Shown: piece by piece, positions 33,129 through 43,098 of the stretch
Numbering within the stretch: the first letter of the stretch is position 1
Layout: every line of letters starts with the position of its first letter
Assembly (NCBI GenBank): GCA_005116835.1
Contig: SWDM01000024.1
Coordinates: forward strand, 174,943-238,942
Direction: 5' to 3'
Source: Nitrospira sp.
GTDB lineage: Bacteria > Nitrospirota > Nitrospiria > Nitrospirales > Nitrospiraceae
DNA: 64,000 nt
Made by a program: the position numbers and the translations under genes
The notes under the pieces: generated by a model
What the model was told of the DNA's origin: nothing
The model's database searches: none
What the model saw: only the letters and a program-made list of their open reading frames with translations

Positions 33129-34249
33129 AACATGCAGCAGTTCTGTAACTTCCACATCAGCCATATAAAGTCTTCTCCTACCGCCGGAACCTCTTTGGCG
33201 CCGCCCCACATCATCGACGTCCGCCCCATTGGAAAGCAGCACGATCCAATCGCTGATCGAAAGCTAGGAATCGGATAGAGGAGTTGAAATTTATACTGGC
33301 TTTTCACGATCAGACCCGTCGGAAGATCCGTACAAATCAACACACCATTGCCTGCCGTAAAGGTTTCCAAGCCCACCCGAGCCAATTTTGCCAACATGCG
33401 ATACGTCAAGAGCGCAGACCGCTGGATATCATTCCCCGCGCCGGACACATTGCCATCCATGGGGTACAGATAGCCGGCCGATCCGGCACACCAAAACAAC
33501 GGATCAATCGGGAAATACACCGCCGCCGCCAACGAATCGGCCGCACAGGCCATGAGGGTAATGGGATTGGCCAGCACCAAGGCTTCCGGTGACAGGATCA
33601 TCGCCAGCACATCATCGTTCCAAGTGGGATCTATTTCACTGATAAACAAGAGATCAATATCTTCGATCGAGACATTGACACACAACACATCAACGATCAG
33701 TCCGATGATGTACCACAACGGAAACGACATATAATGGACATGCATGTAGACATGATTTTGGTCGAGGGCATCAATCTGGGTCGATTCCGATCCTGCTCCG
33801 ATATAGCTAAATCCCCCGGAGCCAAACGAGATCCCAAAAGTGGGAAAACATAATTGATCATGCACCACTTCCATGAGACGGACTGGCTCAAAATACCCAA
33901 TGGGAAGCCCGGGAATACAGACCTCAAAAAAACACACACATCCGCAGAGAATCGGGCCGTAATACGGAGCAAGCCCGGGGCCCATCGCCGGCGTCACCGC
34001 AGTCTCCGTCCCCGTAAACAACGTGACTGAGGCCATACTAATTGGGAACATGCATTCCCAGCACGTCGTCCCAAAGGACTGCGCCAGGACATTCGTCCCT
34101 GGTCGGCAATACGCCTCGGCAGACGCCACGCTACCGACCAACACCAGCACGAAGAGACAAGCGGCCAGCATCCACCGCATCACACCAGCACGCCAGATCG
34201 ATGCCGAACTGGTCACCGCGTGCTCAGAGGCCACACTATCGGACAGCAT
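33125..34249 (-). CDS. traU: TraU-like pilus assembly protein
   Basis: 374 residues from ATG 34249 (GGAGG nine bases upstream); it overlaps the TrbC-TraW stop by 14 bases. A signal peptide follows (WMLAACLFVLVLVGSVASA). The mature protein is Cys-rich with the family blocks CWECMFPISMAS, CGCVCFFEVCIPGLPIGYFE, PTWNDD, a LFWCAGSAGYLYP block and a Cys-rich end (SCCFPMGR). TraU acts in the periplasm in DNA transfer. F TraU is 330 residues. Confidence 0.9.
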   Translation of the reverse strand: MLSDSVASEHAVTSSASIWRAGVMRWMLAACLFVLVLVGSVASAEAYCRPGTNVLAQSFGTTCWECMFPISMASVTLFTGTETAVTPAMGPGLAPYYGPILCGCVCFFEVCIPGLPIGYFEPVRLMEVVHDQLCFPTFGISFGSGGFSYIGAGSESTQIDALDQNHVYMHVHYMSFPLWYIIGLIVDVLCVNVSIEDIDLLFISEIDPTWNDDVLAMILSPEALVLANPITLMACAADSLAAAVYFPIDPLFWCAGSAGYLYPMDGNVSGAGNDIQRSALLTYRMLAKLARVGLETFTAGNGVLICTDLPTGLIVKSQYKFQLLYPIPSFRSAIGSCCFPMGRTSMMWGGAKEVPAVGEDFIWLMWKLQNCCML

Positions 34250-35513
34250 ATTCACGGACCTCCATCTCCGAGCCGACCTGCCGCACCACGCTGGGCAACG
34301 CCGCAATCTTGAAGCGCTGCATGAGTTCATCCGTCATCCAAAACACTCGATGCTCGACCTTCGTCATTAATGGCTCAATCGAACCTGCTGTCACCGCCAC
34401 CTTCAACAGCTCTTTTGAGTGCTCATCCATATACCGTTGCAACCAACTCACCTGATCTGGATCGGTCGCATTGATGATCAGCATGGTATGAGGCCAGGTC
34501 ACTTTCGTGAGCGGATTCACCCGCGTGCCAGCCTTCACTAAAATCCTGTTATTGGAAGGGTCTGTAATGTCCTCAGGAAACTCCGTCGTGAGATCCACGC
34601 GGAACGTCCGAGCGTGTAGGGCACGAGGCGCCTGCAGGCCAGGTCCACGCTCGAGCTTTCGCTTCACCATCTCCGCGCCCTTTCGTTGCACCGACTGCCA
34701 ATCGGTGTGAGCAACCTTGTCTTTCACCAGCTGCAACATATCCGTTTCCCCAATGGCCACCGTTGGGAACTCACTCTTGATATGGCGACTGTCGCTGAGT
34801 GCAGGAACCGGCGGTTGGGGGTCAACCGTGGGCCCGCCTTGGGCCCATCCTATCTCACGCTGAGCTAACCAGGTCGCGAAGGGACGGAGCCCCGGCTCGT
34901 CTTTCGCCAGCAGGCCAAACAAATGCCTGACCGACGCCGTCCCCACGGCGCTTTGATACCGCTCCCCCTGTACCACCACCACCGCCGGCACTTCCTGGAC
35001 TCCGGCCCGTTGATAAATCACCGGATCGATCACCAGTCCCGTGAGCATCGACGGATCGGGTTGCTGATTGGCATCGAGAAACAGCGCCATAATCCGCTCC
35101 CGTGTCGTCTTGAACGAATTATCCACGAGACCGCGTAGACAGATTGTGATGCCATAGGTGTGCGATGCCTGCACATACTCTCGGAGTGTCGCATCCGGGA
35201 GCGAGAAGGACAGCAGGAGATACACCCCATCCTTTCGCATCTCACGGGGCATCTTGACCTCAGCATTCTCAACCGGCAGGTGTTGTCGTGCCGCCCGCGC
35301 AATCTCTTTCGCCAGTTCGAGCTGACTTTTCTGTTGCGCAGTGGGATCCGCAAAGACGCGATCGCGAGCCTCCCCCAGCTTCCGTGCCTTCTCCAGATCG
35401 ACCGGATTGAAGTCTGGACGCTTGCGAATGAGATCGTCGCCCAAAACCGACGACGCCACACACACACTCACCACACTCACCAATAGAGACGACAAGAACC
35501 ACCGACTCTGCAT
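34236..35513 (-). CDS. TrbC-TraW fusion protein
   Basis: 425 residues from ATG 35513 (GGAGG six bases upstream), with a signal peptide (WFLSSLLVSVVSVCVASSVL). Residues 85-190 are TrbC_Ftype: YLLLSFSLPDATLREYVQAS, RGLVDNSFKTT, VIYQRAGVQEVPAVVVV. Residues 280-425 are TraW: ARTFRVDLTTEFPEDITD, NRILVKAGTRVNPL, MLIINATDPDQV, and RVFWMTDELMQRFKIAALPS. In F these are separate genes; fusions like this occur in the R27/SXT-type branch. Both parts act in the periplasm in pilus assembly. Confidence 0.88.
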   Translation of the reverse strand: MQSRWFLSSLLVSVVSVCVASSVLGDDLIRKRPDFNPVDLEKARKLGEARDRVFADPTAQQKSQLELAKEIARAARQHLPVENAEVKMPREMRKDGVYLLLSFSLPDATLREYVQASHTYGITICLRGLVDNSFKTTRERIMALFLDANQQPDPSMLTGLVIDPVIYQRAGVQEVPAVVVVQGERYQSAVGTASVRHLFGLLAKDEPGLRPFATWLAQREIGWAQGGPTVDPQPPVPALSDSRHIKSEFPTVAIGETDMLQLVKDKVAHTDWQSVQRKGAEMVKRKLERGPGLQAPRALHARTFRVDLTTEFPEDITDPSNNRILVKAGTRVNPLTKVTWPHTMLIINATDPDQVSWLQRYMDEHSKELLKVAVTAGSIEPLMTKVEHRVFWMTDELMQRFKIAALPSVVRQVGSEMEVREYAVR

Positions 35514-35529
35514 CACACACCTCCAGGGA

Positions 35530-36123
35530 TCACAAGAGTGGGATAGCCACTCCAATAAAATCCGCTTGGGACACCGCGCCGTAATAACGGGAATCCATTG
35601 ACCGAGGATGCGGAAGGAGTGTGTAGTATTCCCCGGCCTGCAACACCCGTCCTCGTGCCAGCTCCAATGGCACACCAAACCGATCCTGTCCAATCCCCTG
35701 CGCCACCACTTGCCCATTAATCAGCACGTCATCGCCGACCACATCAACACGATCGCCCGGCATCCCCATCACCCGTTTCACCCACGCCGTATCCCCTCGC
35801 AACTGAGGCCGAGGACGACCGGTCGGCTCCACACGATCCAAATAGGATTGACGCAACTGAAAGGCCACGAGCTCGCCGCGCTCCGGCATCACACCCTTAT
35901 GGACGGCAAACAGAACATGATGGGGCCAGCTGGCGGAATCACGCAGATACAGCTGCCACCACGGAGACACGGCCGCCACCAACACAGGGAGCGCCGCAAG
36001 CCCCACCAGCAGCGCACGAATCCGACGATGTACTAAGAACCACTGCCACACCCCGCGTTGCACCTCGTTGAAGTACTCACGCCAGGTCCCCGACTGCGCG
36101 GTATCCACCACCACACTCCTCAC
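35530..36123 (-). CDS. S26-family signal peptidase of the transfer system (TraF/TrhF type)
   Basis: 197 residues from GTG 36123, preceded by AGGAGGAAGATC, ten bases after the traC stop. One transmembrane helix near 30-50 (LLVGLAALPVLVAAVSPWW). The serine of the nucleophile region is in DSASWPHHVLFAVHKG, and the lysine is in TAWVKRVMGMPGDRV, the S26 box D. RP4 TraF and R27 TrhF have this layout; they mature pilin or other transfer proteins. The pilin at 43443 is a likely substrate. Confidence 0.82.
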   Translation of the reverse strand: MRSVVVDTAQSGTWREYFNEVQRGVWQWFLVHRRIRALLVGLAALPVLVAAVSPWWQLYLRDSASWPHHVLFAVHKGVMPERGELVAFQLRQSYLDRVEPTGRPRPQLRGDTAWVKRVMGMPGDRVDVVGDDVLINGQVVAQGIGQDRFGVPLELARGRVLQAGEYYTLLPHPRSMDSRYYGAVSQADFIGVAIPLL

Positions 36124-36133
36124 GATCTTCCTC

Positions 36134-38650
36134 CTATGCACCCTGATGCACGACTTCCATCTCCAGCAAAAGATCGATGGCTTCCTGATACGTCTTCTGC
36201 GAGGCCCCCGCCCCACGCAAGCGATCGAGTGCCGCCAATTCATTCGGATCGGTCGTATACATTAACTGCATCCGGCGTGGCACGGTCAGCCGCATAATCC
36301 CGCGTCCAAACGGCGTGATGGAGAAGATCTCGGAATAGCCACGCCCACGATTGACGGTCGACAACAGCGTGTACTCAAAATCCGACAACTTGATGGCCCC
36401 GGTCTCTCGCATCCGTTCAATGCTTTCCGGCAGCTGCCTCAGCAAAAACTTGAAATCACTGTTTTGCAACAACGCCAATCCGGTGGCACCCATTTTCACG
36501 AGATAATCGTCGACGGATTGTGTAATGGTGAAAAGACTCCCACCATATTTCCGGACTCGGCGCACCCCCTTTTCAAAGAACTGTGCGGAATTGCCTCCTC
36601 CAGACAACAAGTCCCACGCTTCATCCATGCCCAGAAACTTCCGGCGCCCCTTATTCGCCTTCTCATACATTGACGTTTGAATATTCATCTGCACACAGAA
36701 CAACAATACCGACCCCAGCGCTTTTTGATCGCCCAACCCATCCATTTCGACGACCACAAAGTCATTCTCAAAATCGATATTGTTCTTCCCATTGAACAGA
36801 CGCGCGTACTGTCCTTTCTTCGAAAACTTTTCCAGTACTAAGGCCAAGTCATGCGCGCGCATATCATTGGTATCCAGTAACACCTGCATGACCGCGGTGA
36901 CCGTGCCCGCATTCCCTTCCTCCTGCAACACCTTCATCGTGGCCTGCTCGAGGAGCGCCTGACGTACATCATCGAGCGCCAAAGACGGACTCACCATCTG
37001 CGCCAACACGGACACCAAGACCGCCATTTCGTCGGCGCGATCCTTCGCTCGCTCCGCTTCATCCATATCCGAAAAGTCGAAGGCGGTAGTGCTGCCCCAA
37101 TGCACCAATTTCGTGAACGGGTTGAAACACAACCGTGACCCCTGCGTGCCATACTGAATGTATTGGCCCTTGAGCATCTCACACAGCTTCACGTAGCTAT
37201 AGCCGGCATCGATCATCCAGACCCGTCCACCGGTCTGCAGATAACATTTGATCAGATTGTTGACAAAAAACGATTTCCCACCACCCGTCGTCGCAATCAC
37301 CGAGGCGTTATAATTCCCGGCAGGATTCGCGAACAAATCCAATGCCACCATCTGCCCCATCCGAGACGAGAACAGCATGACCGGGGGGCCACCCCCTTTC
37401 CAGTCACCCACAATCGGACAACAATTGGCGGGCACGGAACTAATCATCGTCTTCAGGCGACGCAAATCCTGACGAAGATATTTCAAATCACTTCGGATCG
37501 CCATCGGGAGACCCGAGAGGAACATGGCAAATCCGATGCACTCATCATCTTGCAAATTGATATCGAGCGCACGATAGAGCGACTTGATCCCATCGGCTTG
37601 CTGCTGAGCTTGTTCGGCAGTTTCACCATATAACACGACCTGGAACATCATCCCGACGTACTGCCGTCCTTCCTCCACAAGTTGGACGGTCATCTCGAAA
37701 TGATCCTGCTTCGCACCAAAGACAGGAATCAAACTCTTCATCCATGGTTTCGCTTGTTGCGTGTTGATCAAGTGCTTCTTCGCGATTCTCGCCTTTTCCA
37801 CTTGCTGATCGAGCCGCACCACCGACATGGTGACAAAAAATGGACACGTAATTTGATCGGTGATCTTCATCAAACTCCCGATGAACTCCCGATTGCGTCC
37901 TCCGTGCCACACCTTCGGCCAGGCTTGCACACTCATCGGTTTGACAAATTGCCCATCCAGTTCAATCACACGATGCCGAATGTGCGCGGTCGTATTCCGC
38001 ATGACGACTTGATCACGAATCGGAATCTCAGGGAAATAGGAGGTCGGGCGCTCCTCCCACGTATGGGAGGGATTCAATAAGACATACAACAGCCAAATCA
38101 ACTGCAACGCCGGCAGCCGCTCAGGGAGCAATCCCAGACCACGTAATTGCTCTTCGATGCCGGCCAGTGTTTGATGCGCGCTTTCTTCATCCACGCCGTG
38201 CGAATTAAAATCCTTGATCGGCACGGTCACGGCCACATACACCGTACAATCGCGGGGCTTAATTGCGGGCACGGGAATGAGCGACGTTTTGCGGGCCTTT
38301 AGAAAGAACTCCGCCGTGGCTTTGGCATCCCGATGGTCCTGAGGGTCGGATGACCCTTGCTGCGACAACACTTCATGATGCGTCATCAGAGGCTCAATAA
38401 TCGGTGACACGTGGAGCATAAACTGCATCGTTGTGCCGATCGGCAGATCCGACTCAAACATATTCAAGAGCTTCTGAATCCGTCCCTCATCCAGCCCTAG
38501 CACCGGAGCGCTGGCCCAAATAATGCCCAACCGCCCGTCATCAAGCCGATACGTATTGGTTTTCTCGTCAAACGCTTCATAGGACAACCACTCGCTAATC
38601 GACGTCCGTTCGACAATTGCCTTCGTCCGCCACTGTAGAATCGTTGACAT
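36134..38650 (-). CDS. traC: TraC/VirB4-family ATPase
   Basis: 838 residues. Walker A ATTGGGKSFF is near 452-462 with the lysine at 459. Walker B is in FLGMDEAWDLL, preceded by EKANKGRR. Also visible are the VirB4 TQSVDDYL motif and the C-terminal LRQLPESIERM. F TraC is 875 residues. It is the cytoplasmic energy supplier of the channel and binds the inner-membrane complex. It is followed at once by the S26 peptidase gene. Confidence 0.93.
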   Translation of the reverse strand: MSTILQWRTKAIVERTSISEWLSYEAFDEKTNTYRLDDGRLGIIWASAPVLGLDEGRIQKLLNMFESDLPIGTTMQFMLHVSPIIEPLMTHHEVLSQQGSSDPQDHRDAKATAEFFLKARKTSLIPVPAIKPRDCTVYVAVTVPIKDFNSHGVDEESAHQTLAGIEEQLRGLGLLPERLPALQLIWLLYVLLNPSHTWEERPTSYFPEIPIRDQVVMRNTTAHIRHRVIELDGQFVKPMSVQAWPKVWHGGRNREFIGSLMKITDQITCPFFVTMSVVRLDQQVEKARIAKKHLINTQQAKPWMKSLIPVFGAKQDHFEMTVQLVEEGRQYVGMMFQVVLYGETAEQAQQQADGIKSLYRALDINLQDDECIGFAMFLSGLPMAIRSDLKYLRQDLRRLKTMISSVPANCCPIVGDWKGGGPPVMLFSSRMGQMVALDLFANPAGNYNASVIATTGGGKSFFVNNLIKCYLQTGGRVWMIDAGYSYVKLCEMLKGQYIQYGTQGSRLCFNPFTKLVHWGSTTAFDFSDMDEAERAKDRADEMAVLVSVLAQMVSPSLALDDVRQALLEQATMKVLQEEGNAGTVTAVMQVLLDTNDMRAHDLALVLEKFSKKGQYARLFNGKNNIDFENDFVVVEMDGLGDQKALGSVLLFCVQMNIQTSMYEKANKGRRKFLGMDEAWDLLSGGGNSAQFFEKGVRRVRKYGGSLFTITQSVDDYLVKMGATGLALLQNSDFKFLLRQLPESIERMRETGAIKLSDFEYTLLSTVNRGRGYSEIFSITPFGRGIMRLTVPRRMQLMYTTDPNELAALDRLRGAGASQKTYQEAIDLLLEMEVVHQGA

Positions 38651-38690
38651 CAGTCCCGTCCTTTAACTCAAAAAATGTGAGCGCGCGACA

Positions 38691-39401
38691 TTAGGGAAAT
38701 GCCGGACCACCCAGTGAACCCTCATCAACAAGATACGGGTTCGAGGATGCCGAGGACGGCATGGACGGAAGACCTTGGGGCATCGGTGAAGACCCCACCC
38801 CGCCGGACCCGCCACCCATAAACGAATCTTCTGTGGACGAGCTCGGCGGCGCCGATTTCGAGGGCAGGCCCGGCGTGGACCCGGATTGGATGGCCGATCC
38901 TTTCTTCATCCCGGCCTCTTCCACCATCCGCCCCTTCCGCGGATAGAACTCTCGTGAACGTGCGCCCTTGGTGCCAGAGGCTTTCCCCGTCATGTGGCCA
39001 TAGACAAACTCATTGTTTTCCACGACCACGTAGACAATCGAGGACTCGTGCAGCCGGCGCTTACTATCTTTCCACGGCGCCACCCACGCTTGAAACGAAC
39101 GCGCTGGCTTCAAAATCGGCTTCCCTAACATGGACTCTGCTTTTCCGGCCATGGCGTTGTTGGTGGGAAGCGACGGCTCCGCGACGCTGGATGCATGCTC
39201 ACCACGCCCCTTCCCTTGATCAGACGAAGAGCCGCCAGGGGTTAACCGATCGGCATAGGCATCCGACACTGATTTACAATAAGGCGTGTCCGGATACCCC
39301 TTACAGGAAAAGTTGGATTCATAGCCGCCACACCCAGCCAGTAGGACGGCGCCAGACACCACCACGGCCCTCGACACTCGCATCGTCACGATACTCCCCA
39401 T
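38691..39401 (-). CDS. traV: TraV-like outer-membrane lipoprotein
   Basis: 236 residues, RBS GGAGGAG. Lipoprotein signal VVSGAVLLAGCGGYES with lipobox LAGC, followed by the TraV signature NFSCKGYPDTPYCKSVSDAY. The middle contains VVENNEFVYGHMTGKASG, and the C-terminal 60 residues are Gly/Ser/Pro rich. TraV forms the outer-membrane core with TraK and TraB (VirB7/9/10 equivalents). Larger than F TraV (171) mainly through low-complexity linkers. Confidence 0.88.
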   Translation of the reverse strand: MGSIVTMRVSRAVVVSGAVLLAGCGGYESNFSCKGYPDTPYCKSVSDAYADRLTPGGSSSDQGKGRGEHASSVAEPSLPTNNAMAGKAESMLGKPILKPARSFQAWVAPWKDSKRRLHESSIVYVVVENNEFVYGHMTGKASGTKGARSREFYPRKGRMVEEAGMKKGSAIQSGSTPGLPSKSAPPSSSTEDSFMGGGSGGVGSSPMPQGLPSMPSSASSNPYLVDEGSLGGPAFP

Positions 39402-39452
39402 GATTACTCCTCCTGAGCTACAGACTGATCTACCGACTGATGCTCAATCGCC

Positions 39453-40277
39453 CTACTGTGATGGAATCACCGCCGCAACCGGCTCATCCAGATGCAGCAT
39501 CGACAAGAACTCTGACGCGGTATGAAAACCTTCGACTCGTCGACCATTGGGGAGAAACACGGTCGGTGTTTTTGACACCCCGAGCCGCTTGGCCAGTCGC
39601 AAATTGTCATCAATCGGATGGGAACACGAGACCAAGGGTAACTCCACGGGTTTCGACGCGAGCGCTTGATCCAACACCACCTGATGATTCTCTGCACACC
39701 AAATGGCCACGGACTTCCGGTACGCATCAGGGTGAATCCCCATTAGCGGAAACAACACCACAGACACCGGCACCCCAGCGTCAACCAGCTTTTTCACTTC
39801 CCCATGCATCTGACGACACACCGGACAGTCCGGATCATCAAAAATAATCAGGGGCCGCGCCACCCGCTCGACCTGAGGATTCAGCAAGACGGTCTTGGAT
39901 AAATCAAATTCCGAAAGGACTCGGAGATGACGGACCTGCGACAATTCCATCGTCAAGTTCCGTCCCATCTCAAGATCGAACACATTGCCGGCCAAGACGT
40001 ACCGGCCGTCACGATGCATATACATAATGCCGTCCTGGCTATCGGTGTCCGTCTCGACCAGATACCATTCAGGTATTTCTGTCGCGTCCACTCGACGGAT
40101 CTGAATCCCGGGGAATTTCTTCTCGATCACCGCCTTGAGCGTCGCCGGCACGCTACGGTCGGTCGAGGGCATCACCTCCTGGGCCACCCCCACTCCACTC
40201 AACACACCGATACCGAGTCCACTCACCATACTCATCACCAGGACTCCACGGATCATCACCTTCTGCCAACTCGACAT
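39453..40277 (-). CDS. DsbC-like disulfide isomerase
   Basis: 274 residues from ATG 40277 (RBS AAAGGAGG). Signal peptide near 5-32 (GVLVMSMVSGLGIGVLSG). An N-terminal dimerisation segment is recognisable (LKAVIEKKFPGIQIRRVDAT and YVLAGNVFDL), then the thioredoxin domain with IIFDDPDCPVCRQMHGEV (CPVC active site) and KTPTVFLPNGRRVEG. DsbC-type proteins are a standard part of F-like tra regions of the R27/SXT type and serve the Cys-rich TraN, TraU and TraH. Confidence 0.88.
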   Translation of the reverse strand: MSSWQKVMIRGVLVMSMVSGLGIGVLSGVGVAQEVMPSTDRSVPATLKAVIEKKFPGIQIRRVDATEIPEWYLVETDTDSQDGIMYMHRDGRYVLAGNVFDLEMGRNLTMELSQVRHLRVLSEFDLSKTVLLNPQVERVARPLIIFDDPDCPVCRQMHGEVKKLVDAGVPVSVVLFPLMGIHPDAYRKSVAIWCAENHQVVLDQALASKPVELPLVSCSHPIDDNLRLAKRLGVSKTPTVFLPNGRRVEGFHTASEFLSMLHLDEPVAAVIPSQ

Positions 40278-40311
40278 AGTGCCTCCTTTGTCTGAACCCA
40301 CTCACACGCTC

Positions 40312-41619
40312 TTAGAGAAAGAAATCCACCAACTCCCGACCGGTCCCCACAATGAAATCGACGTCTCGATTCGCATCGATTTCAATGATCGGATAAATCG
40401 ATGCCGCCATTTGGCTGTAATGCTTCGCGAGCAACCGCGCCGCATTCCCCATCCCGCCAGCCGCTCCTGCCATCCCCAATCTGTCAGGAGAGGGAAAATT
40501 AAATGCTTGTGCCGGACTCGAAGAAATGTTGAACCCCTGCTGATAGGGCATAAAGGCTTGCGAGATCCCAGAAATGAAACCGGCCAGGAGCGCACGCCCC
40601 AGTACAGCCCCTTCCTTAAACACCACCCGCCCACGCAGGCCTAACTTGCTATCTTCGCCGTTGACAAAGCCCTTCAACTCCAGATCGACCGCCTCCCCGT
40701 TGGTTTTCACACACGACAACGTCGTGCCGCGAATCTGGACACGCTCACTCGACAATTCCCCCACCCCTTCACCCAAGATGAAACACTCTCGAGCATCCAC
40801 CGTCACATCATTGGGCAACTTGGCCAAATCACGAATCACCATGAGCACCGGATAGGGGCTGGAAGACGGACCGGCACCACTCCCCCCCCCTTGCCCAGCC
40901 TTCGCAGGCGCATCCATGCCGGAAATGAGCTTGACCGGAATAATCGTCCCAGTATTCAGCCAAAACTTCTTTTCCGTGGCTTTCTTCATCGCAACTGGAT
41001 CGGCCTTAAACAACACATGAATGCCGGCGTCACCCGTCTCCAATGACCCTGACGGTCCACTCGAGGACGGAAGGGCGCCATTCAACGTCCCAGCACCAGC
41101 ACCTAGACCTTTCCCAACAGGGAACGATGTCGGCTGCACAGAACCCCCAGCCAACCCAGAGGGACTTAATGGAGGAGGAAGCGGAGGAAAGGAACCAGGA
41201 GGCCCGCTGAGACCCGGTCCACGAGGCCCGCCCGCCACCGCCATCACCCCTTTGGATTTCAATTCAGCGAGGCGCGTGGATAACTCAGAAATCTGCAATT
41301 TGATCAAGTCTCGATCCTTGGTCTCGAGATCGCGCATCCGCGTCAACTGATCACGTTCACGCTCCAACGCCTCAATGCGATCACCGGCAGACTTGACGAA
41401 AATCTCTTTATCCACCTTGTCCGTCTCAATGGAGAGGGTCTTCGCTGGCCCCTTCTTCAGCGTCAAATCAAGGGGCTGCCGAAACTGAGCCATCACGATG
41501 GCCACCACAATCAATATCCCCACGACGACGGCAATAATCGTCTGGTTATTCAAGGAACCGCCTTTCAACGGTTTGAGCGTATCCCCTGCGTTTAAGATCG
41601 GACCTTTTACATCGGCCAT
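40312..41619 (-). CDS. traB: TraB-like inner-membrane channel scaffold (VirB10 type)
   Basis: 435 residues. One transmembrane helix near 25-47 (NQTIIAVVVGILIVVAIVMA), a coiled coil at about 75-120 (RIEALERERDQLTRMRDLET), a Pro/Gly-rich linker near 125-190, and a VirB10-like beta domain with LNTGTIIPVKLISGMDAPA, RDLAKLPNDVTVDARECF and RGRVVFKEGAVLGRALLAGF. TraB spans from inner to outer membrane. F TraB is 475 residues. Confidence 0.92.
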   Translation of the reverse strand: MADVKGPILNAGDTLKPLKGGSLNNQTIIAVVVGILIVVAIVMAQFRQPLDLTLKKGPAKTLSIETDKVDKEIFVKSAGDRIEALERERDQLTRMRDLETKDRDLIKLQISELSTRLAELKSKGVMAVAGGPRGPGLSGPPGSFPPLPPPLSPSGLAGGSVQPTSFPVGKGLGAGAGTLNGALPSSSGPSGSLETGDAGIHVLFKADPVAMKKATEKKFWLNTGTIIPVKLISGMDAPAKAGQGGGSGAGPSSSPYPVLMVIRDLAKLPNDVTVDARECFILGEGVGELSSERVQIRGTTLSCVKTNGEAVDLELKGFVNGEDSKLGLRGRVVFKEGAVLGRALLAGFISGISQAFMPYQQGFNISSSPAQAFNFPSPDRLGMAGAAGGMGNAARLLAKHYSQMAASIYPIIEIDANRDVDFIVGTGRELVDFFL

Positions 41620-41649
41620 AACATCCGTTCCTTACCTCAAGGTGTGAAA

Positions 41650-42423
41650 TTACGATTCGGGATCAATCTTGGGCGCAACCCGAGCAGGAACCGAGGGCGC
41701 ATCATCGACGACATAGATTTCCACCACCGCACCTGGCTCGACCACTTGCCGATCAAAGACAATCATCCGCTGACGGCCCGTATAGAATTCCGTCTGGCGC
41801 AACGTGTAATTCCGAGGCGTCGTGTTTTCGAGGACATACAGCGTCACGCGATACTTCGGTCCGCGAAACTCCATGGCACCCTTCACGACCAGCTCCAACC
41901 ATTTCGGATAGGATTCTATGGGAAGCGCATGAGAGAGATAGCCCTTCGGCACATCCCCTTGGGCAATGAGGGTAAAGACTTCGAGTAACCCATCGACATA
42001 ATCCGCCGCATGCTGGACCGGATCCGCCGCACGATCCGCCGCGGACGGACGATAATCTTCCAATGTGATCATTTGTGCCGACAACGTCGGCTGCACCACT
42101 AACTCGAAGACATAGACCTGTCCGGACGACGTCATCACGACGAGATCTGCCGGACCGGAGGGGACACGCAGAATAACCGTTCGCCCTTCGACCTTCACGG
42201 ACACATCCGACCGCGCCGACGTGGCACTCATCACCGGCGCAGGAAAGGACAGCACGTTGAGATCGCGGGACGAGAGGGTGATCGACTGAGTGGCATCACC
42301 CGTAATGGTCAACCGTTGACTCGCTAGAGTTGCCATCGGCGCGGTGAGGGCAAGCCACATGCACAGCCCAAATACGAACCACCCACGGCGACCCCAATTC
42401 CATTTCATCTGCATCTGACTCAT
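41650..42423 (-). CDS. traK: TraK-like outer-membrane secretin-like component (VirB9 type)
   Basis: 257 residues from ATG 42423 (RBS AGGAGAGG). Signal peptide FVFGLCMWLALTAPMATLA. The mature protein is beta-rich: SQRLTITGDATQSITLSSRD, VKVEGRTVILRVPSG, DLVVMTSSGQVYVFELVV, and the C-terminal YRVTLYVLENTTPRNYTLRQ with EFYTGRQRMIVFD. F TraK is 242 residues. It partners TraV and TraB. Confidence 0.88.
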   Translation of the reverse strand: MSQMQMKWNWGRRGWFVFGLCMWLALTAPMATLASQRLTITGDATQSITLSSRDLNVLSFPAPVMSATSARSDVSVKVEGRTVILRVPSGPADLVVMTSSGQVYVFELVVQPTLSAQMITLEDYRPSAADRAADPVQHAADYVDGLLEVFTLIAQGDVPKGYLSHALPIESYPKWLELVVKGAMEFRGPKYRVTLYVLENTTPRNYTLRQTEFYTGRQRMIVFDRQVVEPGAVVEIYVVDDAPSVPARVAPKIDPES

Positions 42424-42490
42424 GACCTCTCCTCGCATGACCTTCCCCTTTCTCGGGAAGCAATACACTCGTCGTTCATGTACAAACACA

Positions 42491-43087
42491 TCACCCATGA
42501 CCATCAGGTGATGGCGGGCCAGGCTTCGCGTCGGCGCTGTTCGTGCGATCCAAATGCACCGCCTTCATACTCACCACCCACGGCTTAAAGCCTTCCATCC
42601 GTAACTTGATATGATATTCACGTTCCTCTTCCTGCGTGGCCGTCGACCCCACAAACCGCCGCTCCATCCCCTGAATCACCACCTCATCATCGGTCACCCG
42701 TGTGGCCGATGGAAAGAACACTCGATTCAAATTATTTTTCTTGACATACAGAGCCTCGACGCCCAAATCCTCGCCCAGCGAGCCGTACTGATCGGGCGGG
42801 ACATACTGCAAAAATAATTTATGCGTGTAATCGACCGTCACAGGCGTTACATTCGACACCCACCCCAAGATCGACAACGCTATCTGCTTCCGATACTCCT
42901 CTGAACTTCCCATGGAGCTCGCCCAATAGGGTTGTCCGATCTCCATCGGTACGACGTGAAGAATGGTGTTTTTCCGAAACATGCCGTTCGCAATCAACGC
43001 CACCACCAAGCCAAAGACACACGCGGCCAACATGTACGTCATCACCTGGCCATTATGAATTTTCGATTTCCAGAGCTCGATCTTCAT
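42491..43087 (-). CDS. traE: TraE-like pilus assembly protein (VirB5/8-like)
   Basis: 198 residues with one N-terminal transmembrane helix (VMTYMLAACVFGLVVALIAN, about 14-35). The periplasmic part has VVPMEIGQPYWASSMGSSEE, YRKQIALSILGWVSNVTPVT, and a final EREYHIKLRMEGFKPWVVSM. F TraE is 188 residues and is grouped with the VirB8-like proteins. Its start lies 11 bases after traL. Confidence 0.88.
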   Translation of the reverse strand: MKIELWKSKIHNGQVMTYMLAACVFGLVVALIANGMFRKNTILHVVPMEIGQPYWASSMGSSEEYRKQIALSILGWVSNVTPVTVDYTHKLFLQYVPPDQYGSLGEDLGVEALYVKKNNLNRVFFPSATRVTDDEVVIQGMERRFVGSTATQEEEREYHIKLRMEGFKPWVVSMKAVHLDRTNSADAKPGPPSPDGHG

Positions 43088-43098
43088 TCCGCCCTCCC